DNA of 17,989 bases, taken from positions 1 through 17,989 of the forward strand of contig JAUVKG010000011.1 in the NCBI GenBank assembly GCA_030596365.1, read 5' to 3'. The notes beneath the pieces were generated by a model. The model made no database searches. It saw only the letters and a list, made by a program, of their open reading frames with translations, and was not told the DNA's origin. Position 1 is the stretch's first letter; each line of letters opens with the position of its first letter. The position numbers and the translations under genes were made by a program. This DNA comes from Chlamydiota bacterium. Lineage in GTDB: Bacteria; Auribacterota; UBA3054; B51-G9. Positions 14,455-17,989 of the stretch are shown piece by piece.

Positions 14455-16653
14455 ATGAATAACGATAACCAAAATGATATCAGTTCCCAGATTTGGAACA
14501 TGAAATACAGATATCACGCTAAAGACGGTTCACCTATTGACCAAACCGTTGAAGACACATGGCGACGTGTTGCGCGTGGATTATCTATTTTTGAACGTGA
14601 CAGAGACCGTTGGGAAAAAGATTTTTTTGAATGTCTTAAAGATTTCAAGTTTCTTCCCGGGGGAAGAATTACAGCGAACGCGGGCACCGGAAGAAAACAA
14701 GTTACAATGTTTAACTGTTATGTCCTCAACAAAATAGAAGACTCTCTTGAAGGAATTTTTGCTACTATTCACAATGCCGCAATGACTCAAAAGCAAGGTG
14801 GTGGAATAGGAATGAATTTTTCTACCATTCGTCCAAAAGGTTCATATATTAAAGGCGTTCAAGCCCACGCTTCCGGTCCGATAAGTTATATGCATGTTTT
14901 TGACGCGACATGTAAAACGATTATGAGCGCCGGTCAACGGCGGGGCGCGCAAATGGGAGTTCTTTCATGTTCACACCCTGACATTGAAGAATTTATAGAC
15001 GCCAAACGCGATGGAAAAAGTCTTAAAATGTTTAATCTTTCCATTGCAATTACAAACGATTTTGTTGAAGCGGTAAAAGAAGATAAAAATTGGGACCTAA
15101 TTTTTGATGGTACAATTTATAAAACAGTTAGAGCGCGCGACCTGTGGGACAAAATCATGCGTTCGACTTATGATTACGCAGAGCCGGGATTTATTTTAAT
15201 TGATCGTATCAACGAACTTAACAATCTTAATTACTGCGAAGATATCAGAGCCACAAATCCTTGTGGTGAGCAGCCACTCCCTCCTTTTGGAGCTTGTTTA
15301 CTTGGTTCTGTCAACCTGACACGCTTTGTTAAAAATCCTTTTGAAAATAATGCCACAATCGATTTCGATGACATCACCAAAACTGTCACTACAGCAGTAA
15401 GAATGCTTGACAACACAGTTGATATATCAAATTATCCTCTTAATTCTCAGCGGGATGAAGCTTTAAGCAAGCGCCGCATGGGAATTGGTATTACGGGTTT
15501 GGCAGACGCGCTTATTTTTATGCAAGCAAGATATGGCACATCTGATTCAACAGCAATAGCGGCAAAAATAATGAAAACGATTTGTCATGCTGCTTACCGC
15601 GCCTCAATTGAACTTGCAAAAGAAAAAGGGGCATTTCAACTACTTGACAGAGAGAAATTTATTAATTCCAAGTTTGTTTCTCAATTACCGAAAGATATTC
15701 GTGAAGGAATTATTAAACACGGCATAAGAAATTCGCATCTTACATCTATAGCGCCTACCGGCACGATTTCTCTTTACGCCGGTAATGTATCAAGCGGACT
15801 CGAACCTGTCTTTGCCCTTTCGTACACCAGAAAAGTCAGAACAGGCGATGAAAGCGAGACAATAGAGCAGGAAGTTTGTGATTACGCGTACAAAAGATAC
15901 AAAGAAATTTCCGGAAATTCCGATGCTAGTTCATTACCTGATTATTTTGCTACTACTGATACTGTTACTCCAAAAGAACACGTTGATATGCAAGCAGCAC
16001 TTCAGCCTTACATTGACAGTTCAATTTCAAAAACTATAAATGTTCCGACAGATCTCTCATTTGATAAGTTCAAAGATATTTATATGTATGCCTATGACAG
16101 TAATCTGAAAGGCTGCACGACTTTCCGTCCGAACGAAAAGATGCAAGGAATTTTGGTACGTAAAGAAGATAAGAAGGAAGAAGAAACTAAACTTGATAAT
16201 TATGATAATGAATATATCTGCACACGTCCAATAGAACTCAGGGGTAAGACTTATAAAATCAAAACCCCACTCACCGCGCAGAGTTTATTCATTACAATTA
16301 ATGATATTATAGAACCGGATGGAAAAATCCGTCCTTTTGAAATTTTTATCAACAGTAAAAATCTTCAGCATTTCAGTTGGATGGTGGCGATTACGCGCTT
16401 GATTTCAGCTGTTTTCAGAAGAACAAGTGACCCGTCATTTCTCGTTGAAGAGATGAAATGTATTTTTGATCCTAATGGCGGATATTTCAAAAAAGGGCAT
16501 TATGTACCTTCGCTTGCCGCGGAAATAGGAGAAGTGATTCAGGAGCATCTTATTTCCATTGGAATTGTAGAAAAGAAGGAAGATAACTCTTCTGAAAACA
16601 CTCCTGCCGAAAATTCCGTTTCGATTTCTGCCAAAGAATCTATGCCTGTTTAG
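14455..16653 (+). CDS. nrdJ: Adenosylcobalamin-dependent (class II) ribonucleotide reductase
   Basis: This 732-residue enzyme reduces ribonucleotides to deoxyribonucleotides with a thiyl radical generated from coenzyme B12, so no oxygen is needed. Active-site residues are clear: N268-P-C270-G-E272 holds the catalytic Asn, radical Cys and Glu, and the redox pair is C88 (M-F-N-C-Y-V) with C281 (G-A-C-L-L-G-S-V-N-L). The glycine-rich G-G-G-I-G-M-N-F (115-122), R-R-G-A-Q-M-G-V-L (162-170) and A-P-T-G-T-I-S-L (433-440) complete the barrel. From about residue 590 a TSCPD-type domain follows, with Y-V-P-S-L-A-A-E-I-G-E-V-I-Q at 683-696. The protein ends in a Ser/Glu-rich tail with no C-x-x-C pair, although many relatives have a Cys-rich C-terminus that re-reduces the active site. 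No Shine-Dalgarno sequence is seen. It is a single-gene unit with its own terminator at 16696. Confidence 0.95.
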   Translation: MNNDNQNDISSQIWNMKYRYHAKDGSPIDQTVEDTWRRVARGLSIFERDRDRWEKDFFECLKDFKFLPGGRITANAGTGRKQVTMFNCYVLNKIEDSLEGIFATIHNAAMTQKQGGGIGMNFSTIRPKGSYIKGVQAHASGPISYMHVFDATCKTIMSAGQRRGAQMGVLSCSHPDIEEFIDAKRDGKSLKMFNLSIAITNDFVEAVKEDKNWDLIFDGTIYKTVRARDLWDKIMRSTYDYAEPGFILIDRINELNNLNYCEDIRATNPCGEQPLPPFGACLLGSVNLTRFVKNPFENNATIDFDDITKTVTTAVRMLDNTVDISNYPLNSQRDEALSKRRMGIGITGLADALIFMQARYGTSDSTAIAAKIMKTICHAAYRASIELAKEKGAFQLLDREKFINSKFVSQLPKDIREGIIKHGIRNSHLTSIAPTGTISLYAGNVSSGLEPVFALSYTRKVRTGDESETIEQEVCDYAYKRYKEISGNSDASSLPDYFATTDTVTPKEHVDMQAALQPYIDSSISKTINVPTDLSFDKFKDIYMYAYDSNLKGCTTFRPNEKMQGILVRKEDKKEEETKLDNYDNEYICTRPIELRGKTYKIKTPLTAQSLFITINDIIEPDGKIRPFEIFINSKNLQHFSWMVAITRLISAVFRRTSDPSFLVEEMKCIFDPNGGYFKKGHYVPSLAAEIGEVIQEHLISIGIVEKKEDNSSENTPAENSVSISAKESMPV

Positions 16654-16695
16654 ATAACGTCGCGCGATGAATTCCCGGCAAACTTAATAAAAAAA

Positions 16696-16725
16696 GCCCG
16701 ATGAAAAATTCATCGGGCATTTTTT
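16696..16725 (+). terminator. Rho-independent terminator of nrdJ
   Basis: GCCCGATGAA (16696-16705) and TTCATCGGGC (16709-16718) form a perfect ten-base-pair stem with an AAA loop, followed by A and six T residues. It starts 43 bases after the nrdJ stop. The A-run before the stem would also let it act on the minus strand. Confidence 0.92.
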
Positions 16726-16740
16726 GTCGAATAATAAAAT

Positions 16741-16798
16741 CCCCCTTAAGTCCCACTCCCGATGGAATAACCGGGATGTTCCACTTTAAAAAAGGGGG
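16741..16798. repeat. Dispersed palindromic repeat, copy 3 of 3 (CCCCC/GGGGG type)
   Basis: CCCCC (16741-16745) and GGGGG (16794-16798) frame an inner module identical to that at 10034-10095 across the TCCCG...TTCCAC core. It lies 16 bases after the nrdJ terminator. Confidence 0.72.
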
Positions 16799-16841
16799 AA
16801 TATTTTATCAATGAGCGGGGTACCATGCACACTTTTCAAAC

Positions 16842-16870
16842 TTGACTTCGATGTAGATTTACTGTATATT
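16842..16870 (+). promoter_or_regulatory. Orphan sigma70-like promoter
   Basis: TTGACT (16842-16847), a 17-base spacer and TATATT (16865-16870) each match the consensus at five of six positions. No convincing gene lies downstream on this strand. A small hairpin TCCCT-GAA-AGGGA followed by five T residues (16940-16957) could end a transcript of about 80 bases. Confidence 0.4.
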
Positions 16871-16964
16871 AATTGTAGAATAAAGTGATAATAGTAAATC
16901 CTACTGAGTTTCTACAATTCATAATCTCTGCAAAATTATTCCCTGAAAGGGATTTTTATGATAG

Positions 16965-17122
16965 CCCGGGGTCGCACGATAGTGCCACCCCGGGTTTGGA
17001 TATCCAAACATTATCCGCGACAAAAACTCATCGGCACGGTCGCGGAATACGGTTGGCGCACGTTCCACAGGGTAGCGCTTTCACGCAGCCCTGTGCTATA
17101 TTCTTTTTGCCTTTCAGGCAAA
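16965..17122. repeat. Cluster of three palindromic hairpins
   Basis: Three stems occur in series: CCCGGGGT (16965-16972) with ACCCCGGG (16987-16994), enclosing GCAC/GTGC; CACAGGG (17066-17072) with CCCTGTG (17089-17095), enclosing GCG/CGC; and TTTGCC (17106-17111) with GGCAAA (17117-17122). Together they look like a composite intergenic repeat. The plus-strand reading frame through them is not protein-like. Confidence 0.6.
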
Positions 17123-17156
17123 CTTTTGAGATAATCCTTTTTCAAGCGCTATTTAA

Positions 17157-17989
17157 TTAGTGTTTGATCTTATATTTGAACTCTTTCATTGCACAGTAGA
17201 GTACGGGAACAATAAGCATTGTTATTATGCTTATTGTCATCCCGCCGAAAGAAGGGATTGCCATTGGTACCATTATTTCCGCGCCGCGGCCTACAGAAGT
17301 CAGAACAGGTATCAAGGCAAGAATTGTAGTAGCAGTAGTCATAAGACAAGGTCGCGCGCGGCGGTGTCCCGCCATAATTGTGGCTTCACGTATTTTTTGA
17401 ATTGAGGAAAGCTTTCCTTCATTAAATTTCTCGTTAAGATAAGTCGCCATAATAACGCCATCATCTGATGCAATACCAAAGAGAGCAAGAAAGCCGACCC
17501 AGATAGCGACGCTTAAATTTATTGGATGGATTTGAAAGAGTTCACGCATATTTGTACCGAGAACCGAGAAATTCAGGAACCAGGGTTGACCATAAAGCCA
17601 TATCATAATAAATCCGCCTGCCCAAGCGACAATAATGCCTGAGAAAACCAGTGAAGTGGTCCACGTGGATTTAAACTGCAAATAAATTATGATAAAGATT
17701 ACAAAAAGAGCGAGAGGTAAAATAACCGACAGTTTTTTTCTCGCGCGAATCTGTGATTTATAACTCCCCTCAAAAGTATAACTAACACCTGCCGGAATAA
17801 TTAGTTCCCCGGATTCGATTTTATCATCGAGGTATTTTTGAGCTTGTTCAACGACATTCACTTCCGCAAAGCCTTTTTTCTTATCAAAAAGTACATAGCC
17901 GATTAAAAAAGTGTTTTCACTTTTTATTGATTGAGGTCCACGGATATAATTTATTGTCGCAAGTTGTTTAATAGGTATTTGTGCTCCGC
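17157..17989 (-). CDS. CusA/CzcA-type RND efflux transporter, C-terminal part
   Basis: The frame is open from the window edge to a stop at 17157, giving the last 276 residues of a protein normally around 1,000-1,200 long; its start is outside the window. An internal ATG at 17861 is not the real start because the upstream codons (I-P-I-K-Q-L, then I-R-G-P-Q-S-I-K-S-E-N) are conserved in the family. The piece covers the end of the periplasmic porter domain (P-A-G-V-S-Y-T-F-E-G-S-Y) and five to six membrane helices. A-I-W-V-G-F-L-A-L-F-G-I-A-S-D-D-G-V-I-M and R-P-C-L-M-T-T-A-T-T-I-L-A-L-I-P are typical of heavy-metal exporters. Such pumps expel Cu/Ag or Co/Zn/Cd with a membrane-fusion protein and an outer-membrane channel, presumably encoded beyond 17989. 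Metal specificity cannot be read from this fragment. Confidence 0.9.
   Translation of the reverse strand, partial: GAQIPIKQLATINYIRGPQSIKSENTFLIGYVLFDKKKGFAEVNVVEQAQKYLDDKIESGELIIPAGVSYTFEGSYKSQIRARKKLSVILPLALFVIFIIIYLQFKSTWTTSLVFSGIIVAWAGGFIMIWLYGQPWFLNFSVLGTNMRELFQIHPINLSVAIWVGFLALFGIASDDGVIMATYLNEKFNEGKLSSIQKIREATIMAGHRRARPCLMTTATTILALIPVLTSVGRGAEIMVPMAIPSFGGMTISIITMLIVPVLYCAMKEFKYKIKH

Noticed and set aside
16885..17160. Plus-strand open frame of 91 codons behind the orphan promoter
   Set aside because: Most of it is the translation of palindromic hairpins; no domain, no ribosome binding site, and it runs into the RND gene's stop on the other strand.

Overview
The window looks like a chromosomal stretch from an AT-rich, Gram-negative, probably uncultured bacterium. 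Envelope genes support this: two lipoproteins with SPII lipoboxes, an O-antigen ligase-like protein and a CusA/CzcA-type RND exporter. Most starts (9 of 12 by eye) have no Shine-Dalgarno sequence. The gaps are full of small palindromes, terminal-inverted-repeat elements and heptanucleotide tandem arrays, as is often seen in uncultured PVC/FCB-type and Omnitrophota-like genomes. That placement rests on general impression only; no rRNA or marker gene here settles it.

Layout. (1) 1-4800 is an accessory region. It holds the start of a DUF1638 gene, an AAA+/DUF4143 ATPase with an operator-like promoter, a lipoprotein of the sialidase-like BNR superfamily, a heavily deleted adenine deaminase pseudogene, a very AT-rich lipoprotein of unknown function, a terminator, and a truncated second copy of the DUF1638 gene. 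(2) 4806-8407 is all on the minus strand: O-antigen ligase-like protein, PyrK-like electron-transfer flavoprotein, and a DRTGG-type P-loop protein. Palindromes and a MITE-like element separate them. (3) 8565-12422 is on the plus strand: type II citrate synthase, DusB and a D-2-hydroxyacid dehydrogenase. The citrate synthase and the DRTGG gene diverge from overlapping promoters. The stop codons of dusB and the dehydrogenase lie inside heptamer repeat arrays. (4) 12423-14454 is mostly repeats around one small membrane protein gene. (5) 14455-16653 is a B12-dependent ribonucleotide reductase (nrdJ) with a clear terminator. (6) 16741-17989 has more palindromes, an orphan promoter with a possible small RNA, and the C-terminal part of an RND exporter running off the window.

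The core genes serve central metabolism (citrate synthase), pyrimidine and deoxynucleotide synthesis (PyrK, NrdJ), tRNA modification (DusB) and the envelope (ligase, RND pump), but they do not form one pathway. I found no convincing defence, secretion or biosynthetic system. The most unusual content is in the repeats. A module of about 30 bases sits at the apex of two different host palindromes, and one uninterrupted site is present for comparison. Heptamer arrays supply stop codons to two neighbouring genes. The remnants at 3389-3725 and 4585-4711 show genes being eroded.
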